Below, in pieces: positions 35,214-44,131 of a stretch of 64,000 nucleotides of DNA. The stretch comes from Ferdinandcohnia sp047238305. Its GTDB lineage: Bacteria > Bacillota > Bacilli > Bacillales > Bacillaceae_L. Location: NCBI RefSeq assembly GCF_047238305.1, contig NZ_JBDFMO010000001.1:248001-312000 (forward strand). Direction: 5' to 3'. The notes under the pieces are model-generated. The model saw only the letters and a list, made by a program, of their open reading frames with translations. It did not search any database and was not told where the DNA came from. Position 1 is the first letter of the stretch. Every line of letters begins with the position of its first letter. A program made the position numbers and the translations under genes.

Positions 35214-35276
35214 TTTACCGATAATGATTTTCATTGTAAAATAGAATCAACAATGATGATAACGATTATCATTATC
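35214..35276 (+). promoter_or_regulatory. feo promoter with two Fur boxes
   Basis: TTTACC (35214-35219) and TAAAAT (35237-35242) are 17 bp apart. The spacer is GATAATGATTTTCATTG, close to the Fur consensus GATAATGATAATCATTATC. A second site at 35258-35276 matches that consensus at 17 of 19 positions. This is a typical iron-repressed promoter. Confidence 0.8.
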
Positions 35277-35294
35277 ATGATCGAAGGAGAATAC

Positions 35295-35531
35295 ATGATG
35301 TATCTAAATGAATTGAAAGTTGGCGAATCCGCAAAAATAATTAACTTGAGCCATGTTCAGGAGTTTATTAAAAAACGTCTCAATCATTTAGGAATCTCTG
35401 AAAATGCTGAGATTTGTTTGAGAAATAAACTTCCTTTTGGTGGACCATGTATGATTGATTGTCACGGGCAATGTGTGAGCTTACGTAAAAATGATGCTAA
35501 TTGTATACAGGTAGAATTAGTATGCAAATAG
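35295..35531 (+). CDS. feoA: Ferrous iron transport protein FeoA
   Basis: ATG 35295 lies five bases after AAGGAG, giving 78 residues; earlier in-frame ATGs fall inside the second Fur box. The small SH3-like fold shows LNELKVGESAKI near 3 and KKRLNHLGISENAEI near 30. FeoA is a cytosolic partner needed for FeoB-mediated Fe2+ uptake. The end overlaps the start of feoB by 10 bases. Confidence 0.88.
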   Translation: MMYLNELKVGESAKIINLSHVQEFIKKRLNHLGISENAEICLRNKLPFGGPCMIDCHGQCVSLRKNDANCIQVELVCK

Positions 35532-37519
35532 CATTATTTGGAAATCCAAACACTGGAAAAACATCATTATTTAACTCATTAACAGGTTCATACGAATATG
35601 TGGGGAACTGGAGTGGGGTAACCGTTGAAAAAAAAGTAGGAACCTTACGAGACGGTAAAGGGTCTCTTATTGATCTCCCTGGTGTTTACACATTAAACCC
35701 TATCTCAAAAGATGAAACAGTTGTGACTCAGTTTCTTTTAAAGGAACCTTTTGAAGAAATTCTTAATATTGTCGATGCATCACAATTAAAAAGAAACCTT
35801 CAATTAACTGTTCAGTTATTAGAATATGGTAAGCCTATTGTTGTAGGGCTTAATATGATCGATGTAGCAAAAAAACGGGGAATGATCATTGATGAACATA
35901 AGATCTCTAAGCAATTGGGCTTACCAGTTATACCGATTATTGCCCGCACAGGAATGGGTGTGAATTTTTTATCAAATGAACTCACATCTTCTAAAAATAA
36001 TCAGAAAATAAAACCACTTATTATTAACTACGGATCCGTTATTGAAGATGCTGTCAAAAAAATAGAAGGAATGATCCCAGATACACAACATGAAAAACGT
36101 TGGTTAGCTATTCAATATTTAGAAGGAAATTCTCGTGTAGAAGAATTTCTATCCCAATGGGGTAATGTGAAACAATTAAGCCAAATTGTTCAATCAGCAA
36201 ATACTAAATTATTGGAACAAAATCAACATTCACTTCATCAAGAAATTTATTGCGTGAGAGATCGTTATATCCAAGACATATTAGATCATTCTATAGAGTA
36301 TAAAGAGCAAAGTAAAAAAAATTCATCTGAAAAAATTGACCAAGTGGTTACCAATAGAATATTAGGTATTCCAATATTTCTTAGCTTAATGTACTTGATG
36401 TTTATGTTAACGTTTAACTGGCTTGGCTTACCTATTTCAGATCTTTTAGATGGCTTTTTCTCTGGACCATTAACCAGTTGGGTAGAAACTGGTCTCAATG
36501 CTGTGGGAGCGAGCGATTTTATTCGAGCCTTAATCCTTAATGGAATTATTAGCGGAGTTGGTGGAGTATTAGTATTTGTTCCACAAATTTTTATTCTATT
36601 TTTCTTTATTTCTTTATTAGAAGATTCAGGATATATGGCGCGTGTCGCAACAGTAATGGATAGAATTATGCAAAGTATGGGTCTTAATGGAAAAGCATTC
36701 ATTCCTATGATTATCGGATTTGGGTGTAATGTACCTGGGATAATGGCTGCACGTACAGTCGAGCAACCGAAGGAAAGATTGTTGACTATTTTATTAACAC
36801 CATTAATGTCTTGTTCAGCGAGATTGCCTGTGTATGCCTTATTTGTCGGTGCTTTTTTCGCTCATTTTCAAGCGTTAATTGTTTTATCTTTGTATGTATT
36901 AGGAATTGTACTTGCGCTTTTATTAGCAAAATTATTTTCTAAAACTGTGTTTAAAAATGAGCAATCGTTCTTTATTATTGAACTTCCTCCTTACCGCTTC
37001 CCACAATGGACATCATTATGGAGAAGTACTTGGGATAAAGGAAAAGGTTTTGTTCGCAAAGCTGGCACATTTATTTTTGCTGGATCTGTATTTATTTGGG
37101 CATTATCTTATGTCGGTCCACACGGCCTGGATGTACCAATGGATGAGAGTTTTCTTGCAATGATCGGGGGGATATTTGCACCAATACTTTCCCCATTAGG
37201 CTTTGGGACATGGCAAGCAGGAGCAGCGTTATTAACAGGTTTTTTAGCAAAAGAAGTCGTAGTGGCATCAATCGGAATTATTTATGCCGTTCCTGAATCA
37301 GGATTGCAATATGTTTTACTTCAAGCCTTTACACCAGTTTCTGCGTATAGTTTCATGGTCTTTGTCTTAATCTACGTTCCGTGTTTAGCTACTGTAGCGG
37401 TAATTTCTAAGGAAACCGGGTCGAAAAAATTGACGTTGTTTAGTATTGCTTATGCTTTAATTATTGCTTATATCCTTTCTTTTGTTACTTTTCAAATTGG
37501 GTCAGCATTGGTTGGTTAA
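35522..37519 (+). CDS. feoB: Ferrous iron transporter FeoB
   Basis: The 665-residue protein starts at ATG 35522, inside the end of feoA. The N-terminal GTPase has G1 GNPNTGKT (7-14), the G3 motif DLPGVY and G4 NMID, followed by a helical GDI domain and about eight to ten membrane helices with two gate motifs (GFGCNVPGIMAARTVEQ near 400 and AGAALLTGFLAKEVVVASIG near 570). It imports Fe2+. Fur boxes upstream indicate induction by iron starvation. Confidence 0.95.
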   Translation: MQIALFGNPNTGKTSLFNSLTGSYEYVGNWSGVTVEKKVGTLRDGKGSLIDLPGVYTLNPISKDETVVTQFLLKEPFEEILNIVDASQLKRNLQLTVQLLEYGKPIVVGLNMIDVAKKRGMIIDEHKISKQLGLPVIPIIARTGMGVNFLSNELTSSKNNQKIKPLIINYGSVIEDAVKKIEGMIPDTQHEKRWLAIQYLEGNSRVEEFLSQWGNVKQLSQIVQSANTKLLEQNQHSLHQEIYCVRDRYIQDILDHSIEYKEQSKKNSSEKIDQVVTNRILGIPIFLSLMYLMFMLTFNWLGLPISDLLDGFFSGPLTSWVETGLNAVGASDFIRALILNGIISGVGGVLVFVPQIFILFFFISLLEDSGYMARVATVMDRIMQSMGLNGKAFIPMIIGFGCNVPGIMAARTVEQPKERLLTILLTPLMSCSARLPVYALFVGAFFAHFQALIVLSLYVLGIVLALLLAKLFSKTVFKNEQSFFIIELPPYRFPQWTSLWRSTWDKGKGFVRKAGTFIFAGSVFIWALSYVGPHGLDVPMDESFLAMIGGIFAPILSPLGFGTWQAGAALLTGFLAKEVVVASIGIIYAVPESGLQYVLLQAFTPVSAYSFMVFVLIYVPCLATVAVISKETGSKKLTLFSIAYALIIAYILSFVTFQIGSALVG

Positions 37520-37540
37520 ATTTTAGAAAGGGGTTTTAAT

Positions 37541-37696
37541 ATGATTGTAAGTTGGGTCATTGGAGTGCTCATATTTGGATATGCGAGTATTATGATGTAT
37601 CGCCATATTCAAAACAGCAAAAAAAGCAAGTGTGCAACCTGTGAATTTAAAAAAAGTTGTTCGTCAAATAATGGAGGCTGCAATACTTTTCTCTAA
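37541..37696 (+). CDS. FeoB-associated Cys-rich membrane protein
   Basis: A 51-residue ORF starts at ATG 37541 behind GAAAGGGG. One membrane helix (about 3-20) is followed by a basic tail with four cysteines: KCATCEFKKSC and GGC. Small Cys-rich single-helix proteins of this plan follow feoB in many Firmicutes and may help recruit or sense iron. It is the last gene of the feo operon. Confidence 0.8.
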   Translation: MIVSWVIGVLIFGYASIMMYRHIQNSKKSKCATCEFKKSCSSNNGGCNTFL

Positions 37697-37837
37697 ATGC
37701 ATTTAAATAAAATTTAATATTTGAATTTCCTTATCGTTGTAAATCCGCATCTTCCCGATGGGACCCAGTATATAGATGTTGAAATATCGTCTCTCATCGT
37801 GGATATTTAGTTTTACTTCCTTCCGCCACCTTTTGCG

Positions 37838-37866
37838 CTCCAATACTCCTATTGGAGTGTTTTTTA
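37838..37866 (+). terminator. Terminator of the feo operon
   Basis: CTCCAATA-ctcc-TATTGGAG is followed by TGTTTTTTA. It lies 140 bases after the last feo gene; the stretch between shows no gene. Confidence 0.8.
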
Positions 37867-37935
37867 TTTACTAAATAAAGTGGACATAATATGGGAAATT
37901 TAAGAGAAATGCGGTGTGTAGAAGGAGGTTCATTC

Positions 37936-38532
37936 GTGGAACTATCGTTTATTTGGAAATCATTTGTATTAATTTTAGGTGGTATTCTTTTGTTAAGAAT
38001 TGCAGGAAGAAAATCGATATCGCAAATGACTCTTGCTCAAACCATTGTGATGATTTCAATCGGGACGATTATCGTACAGCCTATGGTACAAAAAAGTGTA
38101 ACCAAGGCACTTACTGGCGCAGGCATCTTTGTGGCAACTATTCTCATTATTGAATATCTCGAATTGAAATTTAATATTGTAGAAAAGTTCATTACGGGTA
38201 AATCTAAAATCGTGATTGAGAATGGTTCTTTGAATATCAAGAATTTGAAAAAGTTACGTCTCACGGTTGACCAATTGGAAATGCGGTTTCGTAATCAGGG
38301 AATATCTACTCTTAACAACATCAAAACGGCAACCATTGAACCTAATGGACTTCTTGGTTATGAATTAAAGGAAGATGCTAAACCATTAACAGTTGGCGAA
38401 TTTAAAAAACTTTTAGATTCGTATTTTCCATCCCTTCAAAAACAGGAACAAAATCAATCAACACAAAAGGATAATATTTTTGAAGAAATTAGTAGTAATA
38501 AACCTCAAGATCATCCAAAATATTTACAGTAA
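37936..38532 (+). CDS. DUF421 (YetF/YrbG-family) membrane protein
   Basis: The 198-residue protein starts at GTG 37936, seven bases after AAGGAGG. Three membrane helices (about 5-85) include RIAGRKSISQMTLAQTIVMI, the DUF421 hallmark. The cytosolic part follows the YetF pattern (GKSKIVIENGSLNIKNLKKL, then the LRLTVDQLEMRFRNQGI region) and ends in a Gln-rich tail. Spore-formers have several of these; some are spore membrane proteins. Function unknown. Confidence 0.85.
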   Translation: MELSFIWKSFVLILGGILLLRIAGRKSISQMTLAQTIVMISIGTIIVQPMVQKSVTKALTGAGIFVATILIIEYLELKFNIVEKFITGKSKIVIENGSLNIKNLKKLRLTVDQLEMRFRNQGISTLNNIKTATIEPNGLLGYELKEDAKPLTVGEFKKLLDSYFPSLQKQEQNQSTQKDNIFEEISSNKPQDHPKYLQ

Positions 38533-38550
38533 TGAAATAAATAGCGGCGC

Positions 38551-38583
38551 GGCGATACTCAACAAGTTTAAAGTATCGCCTTT
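38551..38583 (+). terminator. Terminator after the DUF421 gene
   Basis: GGCGATACT (38551-38559) pairs with AGTATCGCC (38572-38580), followed by only TTT. A GAAGAGG-CCTCTTC hairpin follows near 38598, towards the convergent kinase gene. Confidence 0.55.
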
Positions 38584-38632
38584 GTATGTCTTACACGTCG
38601 AAGAGGCAAATAACCTCTTCACTCTCCTCTTT

Positions 38633-39712
38633 TTATCTAAGTATGGAATGCTCAATAATAAAAGTGATCCATCCATCCCTATACTCTGCATAAATGGACC
38701 CATTATGAAGTTCAACCGTTCTTTTTGAGATAGCAAGTCCAAGCCCTGTTCCTTGATTATCTTTTCTTGATTTGTCTCCTCTGTAAAATCGTTCAAATAA
38801 TTTATTTATATCATTTACGGGAGGTTTTTCCACTCTGTTTGATACCTTTAATACTGCTATTCTATCCTTTTTTTCAAGACTAATTTTTAATTCTGATGGC
38901 TTTTCACTATATTTTATTGCATTCATAAATAGATTTTCATAAACACGAACCATTTTTTCTACATCCATCGAAATCTGGATCTCCGCTTCCGGTATTGATA
39001 TTCGAACCTTCATTTGTTCATTTTCAAAAACTGGGATGTATTCCCCTATTACTTGCTCCAGTAATCTAGCTAAATCAATCTCCGTAAGATTCAACCTAAC
39101 ATCTGGGCTTGATAAACGGGTATATTCGAACAACTCATCAATCAGGTATTTAAGTCTTCTTGTTTTTGAATGAATGGTCTCAATGTATTCTTCTAATTGA
39201 TTGCTTTTATATTGACCTCTTTTTAGCAAATCGATATACCCCAATATAGACGTCAAAGGTGTTCGCAAATCATGAGAAACATTGGTAATCAGTTCATTTT
39301 TTGCAGCTTCTACCTGTCTTTCATGGTCAAATTTATTTTCTAATTCACGAGACATCTCATTAATATTCTTAGCAAGTTGAGTCAATTCATCATTACCTTC
39401 AATCCCAATCGTTAAACCAAGTTTTCCACTAGCAATATGATTAACGCTCTCTGAGATGAGCCTCAAATAGATTATTTTTTTCCTTACCATTATTAAGAAA
39501 ACGAGAATAAAGGTAAGGATTGCTATTGAAAACACTAAGAAAGTCATTACATTATATTTTATTGTGCTGAATCCTGTGGGGTATGTTGTAACGTAAGGAT
39601 TCAAGATAAAATGGATCGAGAGGAGAATCAAAGCAATCGAAACAAATAAACTAATGGCAACTGCAACAAGGAGCTTAACAATAAGTCTATTTCTTATCCC
39701 AATGCCTTTCAT
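38633..39712 (-). CDS. Sensor histidine kinase (two-component)
   Basis: The 359-residue kinase has two helices (about 12-34 and 48-70) with only a short outside loop, a HAMP domain, HisKA box TNVSHDLRTPLTS near 150, and ATP-binding boxes ending NQGTGLGLAISKR. The overlap with the regulator stop codon (ATGA) indicates coupled translation. The short sensor loop suggests a membrane or internal signal. It follows a methyltransferase and a regulator in one operon. Confidence 0.9.
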   Translation of the reverse strand: MKGIGIRNRLIVKLLVAVAISLFVSIALILLSIHFILNPYVTTYPTGFSTIKYNVMTFLVFSIAILTFILVFLIMVRKKIIYLRLISESVNHIASGKLGLTIGIEGNDELTQLAKNINEMSRELENKFDHERQVEAAKNELITNVSHDLRTPLTSILGYIDLLKRGQYKSNQLEEYIETIHSKTRRLKYLIDELFEYTRLSSPDVRLNLTEIDLARLLEQVIGEYIPVFENEQMKVRISIPEAEIQISMDVEKMVRVYENLFMNAIKYSEKPSELKISLEKKDRIAVLKVSNRVEKPPVNDINKLFERFYRGDKSRKDNQGTGLGLAISKRTVELHNGSIYAEYRDGWITFIIEHSILR

Positions 39713-40398
39713 ATTTTATACCCTACTCCCCATACTGTCTTTATGTAAATAGGTCGTTTTGGATCCTCTTCGATTTTGTCTCTAATTTTTGTGATATGCA
39801 CCATAACTGTATTATCCGACTTATAAAAACTCTCTTTCCAAACCGCCTCATAAATTTTTTCTACACTTAGGACAATTCCTTTGTTACGGGAAAGAATTTC
39901 AAGTATATCGAATTCTTTTGGAGTTAGCCTTACCTCCTTTTTCCCTACCCATACCTGGCGTGTCTCTGTGTTGATGATTAAATCGCCAATTTCGATGATG
40001 CTTTTATTGTTGTCCGTATGGCTGTTATATTTTTTAAATCTCCTTAATTGAGACTTTACCCGGGCTGTCAATTCTATAGGATTGAATGGCTTAGACAAAT
40101 AATCATCAGCACCAGCAAGCAGACCTTGAATTTTATCCATATCTTCTGACCTTGCTGAAACCATAATAATTGGCATATTACGTTCTTCCCTAATTTTCAG
40201 GCATGCTTCAATTCCATCCATTTTCGGCATCATCATATCTAAAATAATGAGATCAAAGTCATTGTCTTCCAGCAGTTTTAAAGCCTCAATGGCATCTTCA
40301 GCTTTTTGTGCTTGCATACCTATATTTTCTAAATAAATCGATATCAAATTCCTAATCTCTTTATCATCATCAACAATAAGAATTCTCGACTCCATGGA
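39709..40398 (-). CDS. OmpR-family response regulator
   Basis: The 229-residue regulator starts at ATG 40398 after GGAGG. Receiver features are ILIVDDDKE, Asp53 in IILDMMMPKMDG, and DYLSKPFNP; the winged helix has RLTPKEFDILEILSRNKG and DNTVMVHITKIRDKI. It resembles VanR-type regulators. It overlaps the methyltransferase gene by 29 bases. TTAAGAA repeats upstream of that gene are a probable autoregulatory site. Confidence 0.92.
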   Translation of the reverse strand, partial: SMESRILIVDDDKEIRNLISIYLENIGMQAQKAEDAIEALKLLEDNDFDLIILDMMMPKMDGIEACLKIREERNMPIIMVSARSEDMDKIQGLLAGADDYLSKPFNPIELTARVKSQLRRFKKYNSHTDNNKSIIEIGDLIINTETRQVWVGKKEVRLTPKEFDILEILSRNKGIVLSVEKIYEAVWKESFYKSDNTVMVHITKIRDKIEEDPKRPIYIKTVWGVGYKI

Positions 40399-40975
40399 TA
40401 TCCTCCACACTTTTCTCTGACATGGCACAACTAAAAACATAAGCTGGCGGGAAATTCCTATATTCTCTTTTAACACTTATCTCTTGGAAAAATTGTTCAA
40501 TAAATGCCTTTTTAAATTTAGTGTATTGGAAAGTAATAAATTGTCCATCCTTTTTTAAAATCCTTCTGGTATTTTTTAAAATATTCCTTGAAACCTGTTT
40601 TGGTAAACTTGCAAAAGGGAGACCTGAAATAACGTAATCGGCATAGGGAATGCCGTGATCCTGAATGTATTGCTCAATATTTTCAGCTGAACCATTTACA
40701 ATAAAAAGATTTCTCTCCCCATTAAATTTTTCTTTCAACTCCACATAAAATTCTTTATTGCTTTCTACTAACAAAACGATTACCTCAGGATTACGTTTCT
40801 TTAGCAATTTTTCAGTGAATACACCAGTACCCGGTCCATACTCAATGATGTATTTCGCCTTCTGAAAATTGATTCCTTCGACCATCCTATCGCCTAGAAA
40901 CCTTGAGCTAGGGCTAATTGCTCCTACCGTCTTTGGATTACCTATATATTGAAATAAGAAAAGCAGGTTTTTCAT
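40370..40975 (-). CDS. Class I SAM-dependent methyltransferase (phospholipid or rRNA type)
   Basis: The 201-residue enzyme has SAM motif I EYGPGTGVFTEKL near 46, an acidic ribose loop (LLVESNKEF) and ISGLPFASLP near 117, a variation on the NPPY-type catalytic motif. PmtA-like phospholipid methyltransferases and KsgA/Erm-related proteins both share this plan, and I cannot choose. It heads an operon with a two-component system, which suggests a membrane-modification or resistance response. Confidence 0.75.
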   Translation of the reverse strand: MKNLLFLFQYIGNPKTVGAISPSSRFLGDRMVEGINFQKAKYIIEYGPGTGVFTEKLLKKRNPEVIVLLVESNKEFYVELKEKFNGERNLFIVNGSAENIEQYIQDHGIPYADYVISGLPFASLPKQVSRNILKNTRRILKKDGQFITFQYTKFKKAFIEQFFQEISVKREYRNFPPAYVFSCAMSEKSVEDIHGVENSYC

Positions 40976-41027
40976 ACTTCATCACTCCAATGGGTTGAAT
41001 TTATAGTCCAACTTTAAAATTCAAACC

Positions 41028-41065
41028 TTAAGAAATAGGAGCAAAAATCCTTAAGAATTCTTAAG
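41028..41065. promoter_or_regulatory. TTAAGAA repeats: candidate response-regulator operator
   Basis: CTTAAGAATTCTTAAG (41050-41065) is a perfect 16-bp palindrome, and another TTAAGAA lies at 41028-41034, 23 bp away. They stand upstream of the methyltransferase-regulator-kinase operon. The motif matches the TTAAGAATT repeats before the ABC exporter at 6185-6204, so the two OmpR-type regulators may share similar recognition. Confidence 0.5.
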
Positions 41066-41193
41066 TTTTTCTTTTGGGAAAAACTCTTTCCTAACCAGTT
41101 ATATTGTTGCTATTTCACAAAAACGTTGCCATAGACTAACACGAAACCCCTTTGTTACAATAAGATTCAATGTTAATTTTTGGAGGAAGAGAA

Positions 41194-42084
41194 ATGGAGC
41201 AGAGGTATCAAGATTTGAAATTAGGGGAACGTGGTGCAATTTTAAGCATTGCTGTATATATCTTGCTATCTTTTTTGAAATTAATCATAGGATACATGGC
41301 CGATTCAGAAGCTCTAAAGGCTGATGGTTTAAATAACACAACTGATATCGTTGCTTCAGTTGCAGTTTTAATTGGTTTAAAGTTTTCTCAAAAACCCGCT
41401 GATGATGATCATCCTTATGGCCATTGGAAAGCCGAAACAGTTTCGTCCTTAATTGCTTCTTTAATCATGATGGTTGTCGGGGTTCAAGTTTTATATGGTG
41501 CAGCATCTTCTATTTTTAATGGTAACCATGAATCACCTGATATGATAGCAGCTTGGACTGGATTTATTTCCGCTTTTATTATGTTATTGGTATTTCGATA
41601 TAATAAAAATCTAGCTAAAAAAGTAAAAAGTCATGCCGTTATGGCTGCTGCTAAAGATAATCTCTCTGATGCATGGGTTAGTATTGGTACCGCAATCGGT
41701 ATTTTAGGTTCCCAACTTGGTATACCTTGGCTTGATCCAGTGACAGCATTTATAGTAGGTTTATTAATCTGTAAAACTGGATGGGACATTTTCCGAGAAT
41801 CTTCTCATTATTTAACGGATGGCTTTGATATAGAGGATTTAGCCGAATACAAACAGACCATTTCGAACATATACGGGGTTCTAGAAGTAAAAGATATTAA
41901 GGGAAGAACATATGGAAATAGCAATGTTGTGGATGTTGTCATATCTGTTCCGAATCATTTAGATATTACCGAGGCACATGAAATATCAACAAAAGTAGAG
42001 GTCACATTAATAAAGGAACATAACGTTCAAGATGTTCATGTGCATGTTGAGCCAGTTGTAGATGACAAGTTTAATATGAATTGA
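41194..42084 (+). CDS. Cation diffusion facilitator (Mn2+-type) exporter
   Basis: ATG 41194 follows GGAGG; 296 residues. Six helices carry the CDF metal site: ADGLNNTTDIVAS in helix 2 (D-x3-D variant) and DDDHPYGHWKAETVSS after it, then NLSDAWVSIG in helix 5, and a cytosolic ferredoxin-like C-terminal domain ending VHVHVEP. A Asp/Asn-rich helix 2 site occurs in manganese exporters such as MneP, so Mn2+ is my best guess, with Fe2+ possible. Confidence 0.85.
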   Translation: MEQRYQDLKLGERGAILSIAVYILLSFLKLIIGYMADSEALKADGLNNTTDIVASVAVLIGLKFSQKPADDDHPYGHWKAETVSSLIASLIMMVVGVQVLYGAASSIFNGNHESPDMIAAWTGFISAFIMLLVFRYNKNLAKKVKSHAVMAAAKDNLSDAWVSIGTAIGILGSQLGIPWLDPVTAFIVGLLICKTGWDIFRESSHYLTDGFDIEDLAEYKQTISNIYGVLEVKDIKGRTYGNSNVVDVVISVPNHLDITEAHEISTKVEVTLIKEHNVQDVHVHVEPVVDDKFNMN

Positions 42085-42090
42085 TCAAAA

Positions 42091-42115
42091 GCAACGTCAA
42101 ATGACGTTGCTTCTT
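42091..42115 (+). terminator. Terminator after the CDF gene
   Basis: GCAACGTCA-aa-TGACGTTGC is followed by TTCTTCT. It lies six bases after the stop codon. Confidence 0.75.
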
Positions 42116-42146
42116 CTACTTTTAATGACAGGAATTACGGTTCCTC

Positions 42147-43907
42147 TCAAGAATTTATTTCTCTTAACAGATATTCCTCAAATGCCTGACTATTCAATGG
42201 TTTACTAAAATAAAAACCTTGTCCAAACAATAAACCATCTTTGTTTAATTCATTGACATGTTCCTGAATTTCGATTCCTTCTGCAATGACATTTAAACCC
42301 AAAGTCGTTGCCAGTGTTAATACGGATTTTACAATGGCTTTGCTTTCTTCATTCACATGAATATCTTTAATGAATGAGGCGTCAACCTTCAAGGTATCAA
42401 TCGGAAGATGCTTGAGATAACTAAGCGAACTATATCCCGTTCCAAAATCATCAATTGAAATTTGAATCCCCAACTGGCGAATTTCCTCAAGTACGGAGGC
42501 AGCATCATTCACATCCATAAAAACACTCTCAGTTACTTCAATTTCCAGCCATTTTGGGTCTAAATCTGTTTCTTTTAAGATCTTCTTAACTGTTTTGATA
42601 AAATGAGGATCCTCTAGCTGACGGATGGATACGTTAACCGAAATAACCAATGATTGATAGCCATTTTCTTGCCATTTCTTCATTTGCCTACAGCTTTCCC
42701 GAAAAATCCATTCTCCTAATGGCACAATCAATCCCGTTTCTTCAGCCAATGATATAAATTTTCCAGGTGGAATGGTACCTAACTCAGGATGTTTCCATCG
42801 AACCAGTGCCTCCATTCCAATTAATTGATTGGTAGAAATATTTAGTTTGGGCTGATATTCTAAATAAAATTGTTCTTCTTTTATCGCATTTCTCAAAGCA
42901 TTTTCAAGCAATCTGCGTTCTAACGATTCATTTTTAATTTTACTATTAAAGAGTAAATAATGATTCTTCCCTGTATTTTTGACGTTATAGAGAGCATCAT
43001 CTGCATTCTTAATTAATTCTCTCGAAGCAGTGCCGTCATTAGGATAAGTAGCAACCCCAATACTGCATGTCAAGATATACTCCTGCCCGGAAATCGTGAT
43101 CGGGGAGTTAAATTTCGTTATGATTTGATTTACATATTTTTTTAAATCCTCTTCATCTTTTATATCCTTTAACAATACGATAAATTCATCTCCACCTACA
43201 CGACCTACTAGATCGCTTGGGCGAATTGCATCTTTTATTATTCTTGCTGCTTCGATTAAAACTTGATCGCCTGCATCATGGCCCCACTGATCGTTAATCG
43301 ATTTAAAATTGTCAAGATCAATAAATAGAACCGACATTTTAGATGGCGTGTTCAACTTTTTCCTGTCGAGAATTTCCCTATTCAATTCGTTCATAAAAGA
43401 ACGTCGATTCGGCAGATTGGTTAATGCATCATGAAAAGCCAGATGATATATTTTTTGTTCAAAAATCTTTCTAAATCGAATATCACGCATGACAATGAGA
43501 ATTAAATCATTTTTAGAAAATGATGATTTATCAATGACACTAAAACTCGCCTCTATATCTATGTATTCTCCTTTGTTATCGCGGATACGAATTTCAATAT
43601 GTCGGACCGTTTTCTTCCTCTTGCAAAAGATCCTGATTTCCTTGTTAACCATCGCCTGATCGTCTGGATGGATTAAATCAAAAAAATTAAGATGTGTGAT
43701 GGTAGATAAGTCATAGTTTAATATAGCCTCAAATGAAGGTGACGTATATTGAAATGAGCCGTCTACTTCAATGAGACTAATTAAATCTGTTGTATTTTCA
43801 GCTATCAATCGATATTTTTCGTTTTGTTCTTCTACTTGTTTTTGTTTCTCTATATCAGAGCTTATGGATTTATCTACATAACTTTGGGTACTATTCATGT
43901 TCTCCAT
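42147..43907 (-). CDS. PAS-GGDEF-EAL c-di-GMP signalling protein
   Basis: The 586-residue protein starts at ATG 43907, nine bases after AAAGGAG. It has a coiled start, a PAS domain (about 30-140), an intact GGDEF domain (GRVGGDEFIVLL near 250) and an EAL domain (GMEALVRW near 365, DDFGTGYSSL near 480). Both catalytic motifs look intact, so it may make and break c-di-GMP. No membrane helix is present, so sensing is cytosolic. Confidence 0.93.
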   Translation of the reverse strand: MENMNSTQSYVDKSISSDIEKQKQVEEQNEKYRLIAENTTDLISLIEVDGSFQYTSPSFEAILNYDLSTITHLNFFDLIHPDDQAMVNKEIRIFCKRKKTVRHIEIRIRDNKGEYIDIEASFSVIDKSSFSKNDLILIVMRDIRFRKIFEQKIYHLAFHDALTNLPNRRSFMNELNREILDRKKLNTPSKMSVLFIDLDNFKSINDQWGHDAGDQVLIEAARIIKDAIRPSDLVGRVGGDEFIVLLKDIKDEEDLKKYVNQIITKFNSPITISGQEYILTCSIGVATYPNDGTASRELIKNADDALYNVKNTGKNHYLLFNSKIKNESLERRLLENALRNAIKEEQFYLEYQPKLNISTNQLIGMEALVRWKHPELGTIPPGKFISLAEETGLIVPLGEWIFRESCRQMKKWQENGYQSLVISVNVSIRQLEDPHFIKTVKKILKETDLDPKWLEIEVTESVFMDVNDAASVLEEIRQLGIQISIDDFGTGYSSLSYLKHLPIDTLKVDASFIKDIHVNEESKAIVKSVLTLATTLGLNVIAEGIEIQEHVNELNKDGLLFGQGFYFSKPLNSQAFEEYLLREINS

Positions 43908-43985
43908 TTCATTAAACTCCTTTAATGTTTGCAATTACCTTAATTCTATTGGATTAAGGAATTGTGAGACTTCTAGAATGACTTT

Positions 43986-44015
43986 ATAGTAGCATTAAAT
44001 GTTAATTTAGGTCAA
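43986..44015 (-). promoter_or_regulatory. Promoter of the PAS-GGDEF-EAL gene
   Basis: TTGACC (44015-44010) and TACTAT (43991-43986) are separated by 18 bp on the minus strand. Confidence 0.6.
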
Positions 44016-44064
44016 TTTAAAGACTCTTGAATTCAAGATATTTTGTTTGTGAATAAAAATGAAC

Positions 44065-44099
44065 AAAAATAGAGCGCTGTATTACTGAGCCAAACAGCG
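44065..44099 (-). terminator. Terminator after the PAS-MCP gene
   Basis: CGCTGT and ACAGCG form a stem with a 13-base loop, followed by CTCTATTTTTG on the minus strand. It separates the EAL/PAS-MCP operon from the PAS-GGDEF-EAL gene, which has its own promoter. Confidence 0.55.
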
Positions 44100-44131
44100 T
44101 ATTCTTGTTCACCTCTTTGATGAGCTTTTTA

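Noticed and set aside
37697..37837. Possible further feo gene or RNA between the Cys-rich protein and the terminator
   Set aside because: No frame of useful length and no recognisable RNA structure; treated as untranslated 3' sequence.
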